Positions 44,345 through 53,008 of a DNA stretch of 64,000 bases are shown one piece after another. The notes beneath the pieces were generated by a model. The model was not told where the DNA came from and ran no database searches. It saw nothing but the letters and a program-made list of their open reading frames with translations. Both the position numbers and the translations under genes were made by a program. This DNA comes from Actinopolymorpha cephalotaxi (GTDB lineage Bacteria; Actinomycetota; Actinomycetes; Propionibacteriales; Actinopolymorphaceae), in contig NZ_JACBZA010000001.1 of assembly GCF_013408535.1 (NCBI RefSeq), positions 1,696,850 through 1,760,849 on the forward strand. Direction: 5' to 3'. Position 1 is the first letter of the stretch; the number at the start of each line of letters is the position of its first letter.

Positions 44345-46051
44345 TCAGCGGACCTGGTAGACCTCGACCATCCTCTCGTTGCTGCCGAAGACGCGGTGCC
44401 AGTTCGCCGGCGGCCGAAGTGGCCGGCCCCCGAGGAGGCGTTCCTGGTCGCGCCGGCAGTACCAGCAGACGTCGGAGTACGCGCTGTAGAGGACGACGTG
44501 ATCGCCCGCGGCGGGTTTGGCCCTGGCCGACAGCACCCGCAGCCGACCGTGCCACAGCGGCCCGCCGATCGGTGGGTGGACGAAGATGCCGAGCGTCCGG
44601 ATGCTGCGCCTGTCCGCCCAGATCGTGTGGACGTCGCCCTCGTGCGCGGCCAGCCACGACCGGAACAGCTCCCACTGCGTTCCGCCGTTGGCGGCGTAGG
44701 TCAGGTTCATCTGCCCGGGCGGGCCGGACAGCTCGCTGACCCGGGCGTGCTGGGCCAGCCCGGCCGGTACGGCGGCGACGAGGAGGGTCACGACACCGGC
44801 CACCCCGGCGGCCAGCCGGGCACGGGTCCGCAGGAACGGCGCCACCCGGGCGCGGTTGACGCACAGCAGCCACAGCCCGGCGGCGGCCGCGAGCAGGAGC
44901 GCGGGGACGAGCGGCAGCCAGTACCGCTCCTTGAGGATCCGCAGCTTCGGCGCCTCCGGGTCGATCAGCCCGCCCAGCGTCACCAGCGGGACGTAGAACA
45001 GCAGCGCCCACACCAGCAGGAAGAAGATCCGCCGGGAGAAGAGCGCGCCGACCACGATGCCGGCCACCGCGGCCTTGAGGAACAGCCCCTCCGGCGTGGT
45101 GGACAGGATCGTGGGCAGCCGGGTGAGGTACCACCCCGGGCTCTGCCCGATGTAGTCGTGCGTCGTCGCCGTGCCCACCGCGCCGTGCTCGGCCGCCGAC
45201 CGCAACCGGGCCAGCGGGTCGTGGAAGACCACCGCGTTGAGGGCGGTCTCCCCGACCGCGACGACGGCCAGCGGGACCAGCATCCAGGCCTGCTGACGCA
45301 GTGGGATCCTGCGAGCGAGCAGCAGGGGAACCAGCGGCCAGCAGAAGACGATGTACTCGCGGGTGAGGTAGCTCCAACCGAGCAGCACACCGATGGCGAG
45401 CAGGGTGCCGACCCGGCGGCGGCGGGTCGCGGCGGCCCACGGGCGGTTCTGCCGCAGCGCCACGGCCAGCACCAGCGACGCCGACAGCAGGGCGGTGGCC
45501 ATCAGGTCGGGAAGCGGCTGGGTGAGGTCGGGGAAGACCAGCGAGTTGAACAACGTCAGCACTGCCGCGGCCACGCCGACGAACCGGTTGAACAGCAGGG
45601 TGCCGAGCGCGTGCACGCTCATCACCAGCAGCAGGGCGGCGAGCATGGGCACGATGAGGTACGCCGTCTGGGAGTAGCCGAACGCCTCCTGCGCCAGCCG
45701 CAGCGGGATGATCAGCCCGATCCGCAGGAACTGGTGCACCGCGGCGTAGGTCGGATCGCTCGGAAAGGTCGTGGCCGCGTCGAAGTAGTTGAGCTGGTCG
45801 GAGGGGTAGGGCGGCACGCGGTAGAGCACGCAGACCACCGCCACCACCGCGGCCAGGGCACCGTCGACCAGCAGGGTGGCCACCAGCCGGGGGGTGAGCA
45901 GCCGCGCGCGGGTGCGTGGTGGCGCCTGCGGCGGCGAGTCCGTTTCCGGCGCGGTGCCGGTGGCGGTGGCGGTGGCGACCGCGCTGCTGCCGTCGGCACT
46001 GCCGCCGTCGGGGAAGATCGTCCGGTCGTCGTCCGGTGTCACGGGGTTCAT
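44345..46051 (-). CDS. GT-C-like polytopic membrane protein, copy 1, with C-terminal CxxC
   Basis: 568-aa membrane protein with roughly 10-12 hydrophobic helices between residues 50 and 430, resembling ArnT/PMT-type (GT-C) mannosyl- or arabinosyltransferases. The first extracytoplasmic loop carries PYPSDQLNYFDAATTFPSDPT, where GT-C enzymes keep acidic catalytic residues. A soluble C-terminal domain (about 430-568) has YAANGGTQWELFRSWLAAHEGDVHTIW and a CxxC in YSDVCWYCRRD. N-terminal 45 residues are a disordered Ala/Thr/Pro tail. AGGAGA precedes the ATG. Paralogue of the next gene. Confidence 0.75.
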   Translation of the reverse strand: MNPVTPDDDRTIFPDGGSADGSSAVATATATGTAPETDSPPQAPPRTRARLLTPRLVATLLVDGALAAVVAVVCVLYRVPPYPSDQLNYFDAATTFPSDPTYAAVHQFLRIGLIIPLRLAQEAFGYSQTAYLIVPMLAALLLVMSVHALGTLLFNRFVGVAAAVLTLFNSLVFPDLTQPLPDLMATALLSASLVLAVALRQNRPWAAATRRRRVGTLLAIGVLLGWSYLTREYIVFCWPLVPLLLARRIPLRQQAWMLVPLAVVAVGETALNAVVFHDPLARLRSAAEHGAVGTATTHDYIGQSPGWYLTRLPTILSTTPEGLFLKAAVAGIVVGALFSRRIFFLLVWALLFYVPLVTLGGLIDPEAPKLRILKERYWLPLVPALLLAAAAGLWLLCVNRARVAPFLRTRARLAAGVAGVVTLLVAAVPAGLAQHARVSELSGPPGQMNLTYAANGGTQWELFRSWLAAHEGDVHTIWADRRSIRTLGIFVHPPIGGPLWHGRLRVLSARAKPAAGDHVVLYSAYSDVCWYCRRDQERLLGGRPLRPPANWHRVFGSNERMVEVYQVR

Positions 46052-46069
46052 GATCGTCTCCTGATCGGT

Positions 46070-47671
46070 TCAGCCGACCCGATACAGCTGGAGCACCCGG
46101 TCCCTGGTGGTGAAGACGAGGTGCCAGCTGCTCGGTGGCCGTGCCGGGTGGACGCCGAGGGTGTCCTCGACGTTGGTCCGGCAGGGCCGGCAGGTGTCGG
46201 AGTAGGCGCTGTAGAAGAGCACGTGGTCGCCCCTCGCCGGTTTCTTGCTGAGCACCGACCACGGGCGGAGCAGCCCCGTCCACAGCGGCGTCCCGGCCGG
46301 GGAGTTGACGAAGAACCCCACGATCCGCAGGGTGCGGGGCTCACCCCACATCGTGTGCACCTCGCCGCCGTGGAGGGTCAGCCAGGTACGGAACTGCTCG
46401 AACTGCGTGCCGCCGTTGGCCGCGTACGCCCGGTTGAGCGGAACGGACATGTCGGTGGCCCGCGCCTGCTGGGACACGCCGAGCGGGACGGCCGTGACCA
46501 GGAGGGTGAGGATCCCGGCGACGAGTGCGGGGCGGGCCCGCAGAAGTGGCATCGTCGCGGCCGCGTGCCGCGCCGGGACGTCCCGGAGGTACAGCATCAG
46601 GACGTACCTCACCCCGAGGTACACCACGCCCGTGCAGGCCAGGGCGAGCGCGGGGATGATCGGGACCCAGTACCTCGGCAGGTAGAGCCGCAGCATCGGA
46701 GCGTGCGGATCCGCCCAGCCGCCCAGGACCACCACGGGCACGAAGAACAACCCGGCCCAGACGAGCAGAAGTCGGAGCCGCCGCGAGACCGCCGCGCCCG
46801 CCGCAGCGGCGACCACCGTCACCTGCAGCCACCATCCCTCCGGTGACGCACGCAGGATGTCCGGAAACCGGGCGAGGTACCAGAGGCGGTTCTGGTCGAG
46901 GTAGTCGGTCGCTATCGGCGGTCCCGAGCCGTGCCCGGCCGAGGAGTGCAGACGGGCCAGCGGGTCGTGGAACGTCAGCCACCCCAGCACCGCCTCACCG
47001 ACCGCGACGACCACCAGCGGGACGGCGATCCACAGCAGCCGCCGCCACGGAAGCCGGTGAAGGAGCAGCAGAACCACCGGCCAGCAGAAGACGATGTACT
47101 CGCGGCAGAGATAGCTCCAGCCGAGCAGCGCACCGATGGCGAGCAGAACGCCGACCTCCCGCCGCCGGGTCGCACAGGCCCAGGTCCGGCGCTGCCGGAG
47201 GGCGAGGGCGAGCGCGAGCGCGGCGCAGAGGAGGGCGGCTGCCGGCAGGTCGGGCCGCGGCTGGGTCAGGTCGGGAAAGACCACCGAGTTGGTCAGGGTC
47301 AGCAGCGCGGCGGCCACGCCGACGTAGCGGTGGAAGAGCATCGTGCCGAGCGCGTGCACGCTCATCACGAGCAGGAGTGTCGCGAGGATCGGGACGACGA
47401 GGTACGTCACCTGGGAATAGCCGAACACGTCGAAGGCGAGCCGGAGGGGGAGGACCAGCCCGATGCGGAGGTACTGGTGCTCGATCACCGCATCCGGATG
47501 GTGCGGGAAGTTGCGCGCGGCGACGACGTAGTTGATCGGGTCGGACGGAATCGGCGGCAGTCGGTAGAGCACCGCCATCACGACGACCGCCGTACCGAGC
47601 AGGCAGTCGGTGACCACGCTCACGCGGCAACCGGGGATCTCGCGGGCGGCGTTCGGACGGGATCCGACCAT
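46070..47671 (-). CDS. GT-C-like polytopic membrane protein, copy 2, with C-terminal CxxC
   Basis: 533-aa paralogue of the downstream gene, aligning almost end to end: LYRLPPIPSDPINYVVAARNFPHHPD in loop 1, LLLVMSVHALGTMLFHRYVGVAAALLTLTNSVVFPDLTQP in the middle, and the C-terminal YAANGGTQFEQFRTWLTLHGGEVHTMW with a CxxC in YSDTCRPCRTN. Lacks the long disordered N-terminal tail. Starts 3 nt after the GT2 stop; the 18-nt gap to the next paralogue completes a three-gene unit. Probably transfers sugar from a polyprenyl-phosphate donor; acceptor unknown. Confidence 0.75.
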   Translation of the reverse strand: MVGSRPNAAREIPGCRVSVVTDCLLGTAVVVMAVLYRLPPIPSDPINYVVAARNFPHHPDAVIEHQYLRIGLVLPLRLAFDVFGYSQVTYLVVPILATLLLVMSVHALGTMLFHRYVGVAAALLTLTNSVVFPDLTQPRPDLPAAALLCAALALALALRQRRTWACATRRREVGVLLAIGALLGWSYLCREYIVFCWPVVLLLLHRLPWRRLLWIAVPLVVVAVGEAVLGWLTFHDPLARLHSSAGHGSGPPIATDYLDQNRLWYLARFPDILRASPEGWWLQVTVVAAAAGAAVSRRLRLLLVWAGLFFVPVVVLGGWADPHAPMLRLYLPRYWVPIIPALALACTGVVYLGVRYVLMLYLRDVPARHAAATMPLLRARPALVAGILTLLVTAVPLGVSQQARATDMSVPLNRAYAANGGTQFEQFRTWLTLHGGEVHTMWGEPRTLRIVGFFVNSPAGTPLWTGLLRPWSVLSKKPARGDHVLFYSAYSDTCRPCRTNVEDTLGVHPARPPSSWHLVFTTRDRVLQLYRVG

Positions 47672-47674
47672 CGG

Positions 47675-48688
47675 TCAGGACCGGGAGCGCACGATCAGGT
47701 CGGCGAGCAGTGCCAGCGAGGCGATGATCAGCCCGGTCAGCAGGATCAGCAGGGTGTTGCTGGCCAGCCGGACGGGGTTGGCCACCACGTCGTACACCGC
47801 CTTCCCGCTGCCCAGCGTCAGCAGCGCCAGGGACGGTGGCATCAGCACCTTCAACGGGTTGAAGTACATCACCATCCGCAGCACCTGGAGGATGTAGCGG
47901 TAGGCGTCCTTCACGAAGTGGAACTTCGACCTGCCCGACCGTTTGGCGTACGGGATCGGGACGTACCTGATGACGTGCTGGTTGTGCAGGAACGCCATCG
48001 TGATCGTGGTGACACAGGAGAATCCGGCCGGCAGCAGCCGGAGGTAGGGCAGCGAGACCTCGCGGCGGAACGCCCGGAGCCCGGAGTTGAGGTCGGGGAT
48101 CCGGGTGTTGGTCAGCCGTTCGGCGATCTTGCGGATCAGCCACTTCGCCGGCACCCGCAGCAACCTGTGCGAGCCCTGCTCGCTGGTGCGTGCGCCCACC
48201 ACCTGGTCGACGGTCTCGTCCTGTTCGAGGATGCTGACGAGTTCGGGGATTCTTTCATTGGGGTACGACATGTCGGCGTCGGTCCACACCACGATGTCGC
48301 CGCGGGCCTGCTGGGTGCCGATCCGGCGAGCCGTGCCGGTGCCGCCGTTGGTGGCGAAGGCGATCACCCGCAGCCGCGGGAACCGGTCCTCCGCGGACCG
48401 CAGGACCTTCAGGGTGTCGTCGGTGGAGGCGTCGTCGATCGCCAGGATCTCGTAGCTGTAGCCGCTGGTCTCCATCGTGGCCACGGTGCGCTCGATCTCG
48501 GCGAGGACGTGCTGCTCCTCGTTGAAGCAGGGCAGGACCACGCTGACGTCGACGGGCTCGTCGGGTTCGTCCTGGTCGGCAGGGTGGGCTCTGGCGTCGG
48601 GCCGTGAGGCGCGCCGGCGGTGGAGGCGGCTACCCGAACGTGGAAGTGAACGGGTGGCGGTCCGGCTGTGCCGGACGGAGGGATCCAT
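47675..48688 (-). CDS. GT2 glycosyltransferase (polyprenyl-phosphate glycosyltransferase-like)
   Basis: 337-aa DPMS/GtrB-like enzyme. GT2 fold: DVSVVLPCFNEEQHVLAEIERT, LAIDDASTDDTLKVL, IVVWTDADMSYPNERIPELV (DxD-like), VVGARTSEQGSHRLL and LNSGLRAFRREVSL. C-terminus has a basic region (KRSGRSKFHFVKDAYRY) then two transmembrane helices (about residues 265-290 and 305-330). By family it loads a sugar on polyprenyl phosphate, the donor for GT-C enzymes, which fits the two downstream genes. The chosen ATG removes a non-conserved N-terminal extension from 48790. Confidence 0.85.
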   Translation of the reverse strand: MDPSVRHSRTATRSLPRSGSRLHRRRASRPDARAHPADQDEPDEPVDVSVVLPCFNEEQHVLAEIERTVATMETSGYSYEILAIDDASTDDTLKVLRSAEDRFPRLRVIAFATNGGTGTARRIGTQQARGDIVVWTDADMSYPNERIPELVSILEQDETVDQVVGARTSEQGSHRLLRVPAKWLIRKIAERLTNTRIPDLNSGLRAFRREVSLPYLRLLPAGFSCVTTITMAFLHNQHVIRYVPIPYAKRSGRSKFHFVKDAYRYILQVLRMVMYFNPLKVLMPPSLALLTLGSGKAVYDVVANPVRLASNTLLILLTGLIIASLALLADLIVRSRS

Positions 48689-48730
48689 GGTTCGTCGTTC
48701 CCCCGGCAGGAGTGGCAGGCACAGGACATC

Positions 48731-48743
48731 GCACAGAGTGTGC
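48731..48743. promoter_or_regulatory. GCACA-GAG-TGTGC inverted repeat upstream of GT2 gene
   Basis: Perfect 5-bp arms, 43 nt upstream of the GT2 ATG (minus strand); possible operator. The rest of the 159-nt gap holds the adjacent terminator hairpin. Confidence 0.35.
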
Positions 48744-48807
48744 GGTCTGCCACGAATTGTGTCCGCCCCGGCAGTCCGGCAAACCGGCACGGGCCGGGAA
48801 CCTGCGC

Positions 48808-48840
48808 GCGGCGGGGCGCCGTCGGCCGGCGCCCCGCCGC
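48808..48840 (-). terminator. 13-bp GC stem after the truncated-methyltransferase gene
   Basis: GCGGCGGGGCGCC (48808-48820) pairs perfectly with GGCGCCCCGCCGC (48828-48840), loop 7 nt, beginning 7 nt past the stop codon on the minus strand. Confidence 0.8.
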
Positions 48841-48847
48841 GAGGGGG

Positions 48848-49795
48848 TCACAGGCGCCAGATCCGGCCGGAGCAGCGGTGACCCAGCCAGGCGAACTGGC
48901 CGAACGACGTCACGCTCAGCCCGAACCGCTCGAACGTCGGCCGGTCCTGCTCCTCCCACCATCGGTACGCCGACTCGACCTCCCGCCACAGCAGGTGCGG
49001 GCCGTGCTGGTCGACCCGGACCTCACCGGAGGGCAGCCGCAGGGCGGACGCGCAGGAGGTGGCGTCGTACACCCAGTACCGGGTCGGGGCGGTGCCCGGC
49101 AGGGCTGCCCCGGCCGCGGTCGTGGCTGCGGTTGCTGATCCGGTCGCGACGCCTCCGAGGTCTCGGCCCGGGCCGGTGCGCGCCCAGCGCAGGTGCGGCA
49201 GCCGGATCCCCAGTCCGAACAACGCGGCCGGGTCCGCCCAGATCGCCTCCGGGTCGAGGGTGGTCGTGGTGTGGTACCACGGCACCGCACCCTCGGCCTC
49301 GGTCACCACCGACGCCGGCGCGCTCGGGTCGGGCGCGCCGCTCCAGCCGACGAAGTGCCCCGCCGCCCGGCCGTCCTCGGTGACGGTGAGGTGCGCCTCG
49401 ACCGAGCCGGCGAACGGGTTGCGCCACGACACGACCAGCCGGCCACCCGGGCGGACGAGCTGGACCCAGGCGTACGGCACCTTCGGGACGGGCTCGACCG
49501 CCACCACGCTGTCGTAGGACGCGGGGGCGGCGTCCTCGGCGAGGGGCCGGCCCGGGTCGATCCGCAGGGTGCGCGGCGCACGATGCGCGGAACCTTCGTG
49601 CTGCGAACCCGGACGCGAGGCCGAGGGCGAACCGGTGGCGGTTCTGGCGCGCGGACCGGTGGCGGTGGCGGTGGCGATGGGGCGTTCCTCCTCGGTGGGT
49701 GTACGGGACGCGGTGCCGTCCGTCACGTCGTCGCCGGTCATGACAGGGCGCGACACGACGGTGCTCGGTGCGGGTCCGGGTGGAGGGGTGGACAT
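48848..49795 (-). CDS. Degenerate or truncated methyltransferase-like protein (PCMT C-terminal half)
   Basis: 315 aa. Residues 1-80 are Ala/Thr/Pro-rich and probably disordered. Around residues 85-125, ASYDSVVAVEPVPKVPYAWVQLVRPGGRLVVSW resembles the second half of a protein-L-isoaspartyl-type methyltransferase Rossmann fold, after the SAM-binding motif I. No GxGxG motif precedes it. The last 180 residues match PCMT-like domains of actinobacterial peptide-modification (FxLD-type) methyltransferases only loosely. It is coupled (TGATG) to a Cys-rich small protein. Could be a remnant or a non-catalytic partner. Confidence 0.6.
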   Translation of the reverse strand: MSTPPPGPAPSTVVSRPVMTGDDVTDGTASRTPTEEERPIATATATGPRARTATGSPSASRPGSQHEGSAHRAPRTLRIDPGRPLAEDAAPASYDSVVAVEPVPKVPYAWVQLVRPGGRLVVSWRNPFAGSVEAHLTVTEDGRAAGHFVGWSGAPDPSAPASVVTEAEGAVPWYHTTTTLDPEAIWADPAALFGLGIRLPHLRWARTGPGRDLGGVATGSATAATTAAGAALPGTAPTRYWVYDATSCASALRLPSGEVRVDQHGPHLLWREVESAYRWWEEQDRPTFERFGLSVTSFGQFAWLGHRCSGRIWRL

Positions 49796-50268
49796 CAGGG
49801 GGCCTCCTGGCGGGGGTGCTCGGGGGCGGAGCACCTCGGGGTGGACAGCTGGGTGTGCGCCCAGGCGGCGGGCGGACACAGCCACGGCCGGCGGCAGAAG
49901 ACGCACAGCGGCGGATGGTCGTGCCCGAGCCAGGGGAGCGAACCCCAGCGGCGGTGCCAGCGGATCGGGTCCCGGTCCGGTCGGTGGATCGACGCGAGAT
50001 CCCTCGCGCGGTGATCCAGTTCGGTCAGTGCCTCGGTCAGTGCCTCGGTCAGTGCCTCGGTGAGGGCCTCCGGGTCGACGTCGGCGATGGCCGCTCTGTC
50101 GATCCCGGTGTCGGTCCAGGTGTCGTGGGTGTCGATCCCGGTGTCGTCGGTGTCGATCTCGGTGTCCGGCCGCGGGGGCCGGTCATGCTGGGGTAGGAGG
50201 TGACCGACATCGGGGTACGAAGCCGGTAACCAACCCGATTGCCCCAGACGCTCGGGTGTCGCTGCCAT
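49795..50268 (-). CDS. Repeat-bearing Cys/Trp-rich small protein
   Basis: 157 aa. The middle contains Asp/Thr units (DTDDTGIDTHDTWTDTGID) and four copies of EALT from a 12-bp DNA repeat. The C-terminal half has RWHRRWGSLPWLGHDHPPLCVFCRRPWLCPP, in which CxxC and a following Cys could bind zinc. Small CxxC/Trp proteins near DUF5753-type regulators are frequent in actinobacteria; the function is unknown to me. I chose the ATG with GGGGGAGG upstream, rather than one 25 codons earlier. Stop overlaps the methyltransferase-like start. Confidence 0.6.
   Translation of the reverse strand: MAATPERLGQSGWLPASYPDVGHLLPQHDRPPRPDTEIDTDDTGIDTHDTWTDTGIDRAAIADVDPEALTEALTEALTEALTELDHRARDLASIHRPDRDPIRWHRRWGSLPWLGHDHPPLCVFCRRPWLCPPAAWAHTQLSTPRCSAPEHPRQEAP
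50025..50072. repeat. 12-bp tandem repeat (EALT codons)
   Basis: Three perfect copies of TCAGTGCCTCGG (50025-50060) and a degenerate fourth, in frame, giving four-residue steps in the small protein. Confidence 0.8.
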
Positions 50269-50465
50269 CGCACGAGCCTCCCCCGTGGAGTGATAGCTCT
50301 GGGTGCACGATCCTGAGTCGACCGTAATCCCGAGCAACGCCACCTACAACACCAATGCGTAAATTTGCACTTGTGTCGTGCGGTACGGGTTCGGCTGAAC
50401 CTGGTGCGAAGACGGACTATTTCCCGCAATATCGAACGACCAAACACCTGCAAACGGGGAAGAGC
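50269..50465. promoter_or_regulatory. AT-richer divergent promoter region
   Basis: 197 nt between the divergent small-protein and DUF5753 genes, with several AT stretches unlike the surrounding sequence. TAAATT at 50360-50365 is a possible -10 box for the plus-strand regulator. Likely holds promoters for both directions and the regulator's binding site. Confidence 0.5.
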
Positions 50466-51359
50466 ATGCCGAGTACGAAACCGCCCACGATCCAGCGCCG
50501 CCGGCTCGCCGCGGAGTTACGGATGTTCCGCGAACGCGCCCAGGTGACATTGGAGGAGGTCGCCGCGAGAACGGGCTGGTCGGTCGCCAAGATCAGCCGG
50601 ATCGAGACCGCGATCGTCGGGGTCAGCCTGAAGGACCTCCACCTCCTCCTCGACCTGTACAAGGTCGAGGAGAGTCGCCGCACGGCCATCCTCAGCAAGA
50701 CCCGGACGGCGCGGACCAAGGGCTGGTGGGACGCCTACGCGGAGTTCCTGCCCAGCGACTACGTCGACTACATCGAACTCGAGGCACAGCTCGCCGGCAT
50801 GCGCTCCTACAGCGCGCACGTGATCCACGGGCTGATGCAGACCGAGGGATACGCCCGCGAGATCATCCGCGGCGCCACGATGGGCCTGTCCTCGCCGTCG
50901 GAGATCGACCGCCGGGTGGAGGCCCGGATGACCCGGCAGCGGCTGCTGGCCCGCGAGGCGGACCCGCTGCGGTTCTGGCTGGTCGTCGCCGAGCCCGCGC
51001 TGAGCTGGATGGTCGGGTCGGCCAAGGTGATGGCCGAGCAGTACGACCGACTGCGCGAGTACGCCGAACGCGGCACGGTGACGGTGCAGGTGCTGCCGGC
51101 CTCGGCCGGTGCGCACCCGTCCAGCGCCGGCTCGTTCGACATCCTCGAGTTCCCCAACCCGCACGAGCCGGAGGCGGTGTACGTCGAGACGATGACCGCC
51201 AACCGCTACGTCGAGAGCCACGCCGAGGTCTACCGCCACAGCCTGGCGTTCGACCATCTGAGGGCGATGGCGCTCAGCCCGGCGGACTCGGTCTCCTACT
51301 TCGTACGGGCGGCCGAGCGGGTGCTCAGCGAGGCCACGACCGACGACGCCCAGGACTGA
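50466..51359 (+). CDS. XRE-type regulator with DUF5753 domain
   Basis: 297-aa actinobacterial regulator. N-terminal helix-turn-helix (about residues 13-65: LAAELRMFRERAQVTLEEVAARTGWSVAKISRIET). The DUF5753 ligand-binding domain (about 90-280) contains LEAQLAGMRSYSAHVIHGLMQTEGYAREII and the C-terminal FDHLRAMALSPADS. Such proteins usually sit by a small DUF397 gene; here the divergent neighbour is the Cys/Trp-rich protein instead. GGGGAAGAG precedes the ATG. Ends 35 nt inside the convergent YdeI gene. Confidence 0.88.
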   Translation: MPSTKPPTIQRRRLAAELRMFRERAQVTLEEVAARTGWSVAKISRIETAIVGVSLKDLHLLLDLYKVEESRRTAILSKTRTARTKGWWDAYAEFLPSDYVDYIELEAQLAGMRSYSAHVIHGLMQTEGYAREIIRGATMGLSSPSEIDRRVEARMTRQRLLAREADPLRFWLVVAEPALSWMVGSAKVMAEQYDRLREYAERGTVTVQVLPASAGAHPSSAGSFDILEFPNPHEPEAVYVETMTANRYVESHAEVYRHSLAFDHLRAMALSPADSVSYFVRAAERVLSEATTDDAQD

Positions 51360-51969
51360 CCGGGACCCGGTCGCCGGCGTGCTGGGCGCGGAGCCCGACG
51401 GCCGCGAGGTCGACCGTCCGGGTGATCCGGCGCCGCCGGGTGTCCGGCCGCTTCGCGGTCGCGATCCACCCCAGGATCAACCGTCTCGACGAGGGTGCGA
51501 AGGCCTGGAAGTTCGCACGGGCGGACGGGTTCTCCGCCAGCGCCACCCGCAGGTCCTCGGGTAGGTCCGAGCCGTCCCCGTCGGGCAGGACCTGCCAGGT
51601 GCCGTTGGCCCTGGCCAGGTCGACCACGGCACGACCCTGCTCGGTCATCCGGCCGAGTTCGATCATCCGCTCGGCTCGCCGGCGGTTCAGCGGGCTCCAG
51701 GTGCTGCGCGGCGTGCGAGGGGAGAACCGCAGCCGGGAGCTGCTCACGTCGTTCCGGCGGTGGAGTCCGTCGATCCACCCGAAGCACAGCGCCTGCTCGA
51801 TCGCCTCGGCGTACCGGACGCTGGGTGTGCCGCTGTCCTTGTGCTGGATGACCAGCCACGTCTCCTTCTCCGTACGGGAGTGCCGCGTCAGCCAGGCGCG
51901 CCATTCGGATGCCGTACGCGCGACGACGGCATCGACGGCATCGACGACGACACTGAGGTCCTGTTCCAT
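51325..51969 (-). CDS. YdeI/OmpD-associated family protein
   Basis: 214 aa. The family core is seen at WRAWLTRHSRTEKETWLVIQHKDSGTPSVRYAEAIEQALCFGWIDGL (about residues 20-65), then RFSPRTPRSTWSPLNRRRAERMIELGRM and an Ala/Asp-rich helix. Annotated elsewhere as bacteriocin-protection or YdeI proteins; no biochemical function is established. The chosen ATG has GGAGG nine nt upstream; an ATG at 52014 would add 15 residues. Convergent 35-nt overlap with the DUF5753 gene. Confidence 0.82.
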   Translation of the reverse strand: MEQDLSVVVDAVDAVVARTASEWRAWLTRHSRTEKETWLVIQHKDSGTPSVRYAEAIEQALCFGWIDGLHRRNDVSSSRLRFSPRTPRSTWSPLNRRRAERMIELGRMTEQGRAVVDLARANGTWQVLPDGDGSDLPEDLRVALAENPSARANFQAFAPSSRRLILGWIATAKRPDTRRRRITRTVDLAAVGLRAQHAGDRVPVSPGRRRSWPR

Positions 51970-52066
51970 GGGGTGCGCCTCCGCCCTTCGGTGGTCTTTC
52001 GGATTCGCCCTCATCGTCGCGCCCAAAGTGAGCACCTACTGAGCACTTTCGTGGCAGACTTCCTGG

Positions 52067-53008
52067 ATGCGTGCGGACCGGCTCGTCGCCGCCCTGCTGC
52101 TCATGCAGGCCCGCGGCCGGGTGACCGCGGCCGAGCTCGCCACCGAGCTGGAGGTGTCGGTGGCCACCGCGCGCCGCGACCTGGAGGCGCTGTCAGCCGC
52201 CGGAATTCCCGTCTACCCCCAGCCGGGCCGTGGCGGCGGCTGGTCACTGGTCGGCGGCGCTCGCACCGACCTCAGCGGCCTGTCCGGTCCGGAGGCACAG
52301 GCGTTGTTCCTGCTCGTCGGCCCGGCCGCGGCCGTCTCGGGCGAGGCCAGGGCGGCACTGCGCAAACTCGTTCGCGCCCTTCCGCAGAGCTTCCGGGCGG
52401 ACGCCGAAGCGGCCGCCGGTGCCACCGTGATCGACGCGACGCGCTGGGGCGAAGGCGGCCGCCACCGGCCCGCGCTGGTCGACCGGCTCCAGACCTCCGT
52501 GGTCGCCCGGCGCCGGGTCCGGCTGACCTACACCAATCGCGCCCGTGAGCGGACCGAGCGGTTGGTCGACCCGTGGGGCCTGGTCGACAAGGACGACGTG
52601 TGGTACCTGCTCGCCGGGACCGAACGGGGTCGGCGGACCTTCCGGGTCGACCGGATCGTCGAGGCCGTCGCCACCGACGAGACCGCCGAACGCCCGGACG
52701 GCTTCGCCCTCGACGCCGCCTGGCAGGAGGTCGTCGGCGAGGTGGAGCAGCGACGTTCACGCACCTGGGCGACCGTCCTCATCGAGTCGAGGTTCGTGCC
52801 GATCCTGCGCGACCACTTCGGCCGGCACTGCCACGCCACCGGCGAACTCGACGACGGACGGGTCCAGGTCGACGTCGCCGCGCCTACGCCGCTGGACGTA
52901 GCCCGCAACCTCGCCGGCTGGGGTGCGGCGGTCGAGGTCGTCCAGCCGCCGTCGGTGCGGGCGGAGCTGGCCCGGATCGGCACCGAACTCGCGGCCCGTT
53001 ATTCCTGA
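52067..53008 (+). CDS. WYL-domain transcriptional regulator
   Basis: 313 aa. N-terminal DeoR-like helix-turn-helix (RLVAALLLMQARGRVTAAELATELEVSVATARRDLEAL), then a WYL domain (about residues 150-225: RLVDPWGLVDKDDVWYLLAGTERGRRTFRVDRI) and a C-terminal winged-helix WCX domain. These proteins sense nucleic-acid or other ligands and control nearby genes. CAGACT, a near -10 box, lies 6 nt before the ATG. Divergent from YdeI; overlaps the PH-protein gene by 10 nt. Confidence 0.85.
   Translation: MRADRLVAALLLMQARGRVTAAELATELEVSVATARRDLEALSAAGIPVYPQPGRGGGWSLVGGARTDLSGLSGPEAQALFLLVGPAAAVSGEARAALRKLVRALPQSFRADAEAAAGATVIDATRWGEGGRHRPALVDRLQTSVVARRRVRLTYTNRARERTERLVDPWGLVDKDDVWYLLAGTERGRRTFRVDRIVEAVATDETAERPDGFALDAAWQEVVGEVEQRRSRTWATVLIESRFVPILRDHFGRHCHATGELDDGRVQVDVAAPTPLDVARNLAGWGAAVEVVQPPSVRAELARIGTELAARYS

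Noticed and set aside
48848-49795. Functional L-isoaspartyl methyltransferase
   Set aside because: No SAM-binding motif I; only the later part of the fold is recognisable.
50281-50460. Horizontally acquired island suggested by lower GC
   Set aside because: The AT-richer patch is confined to one divergent promoter region; flanking genes have normal codon use.
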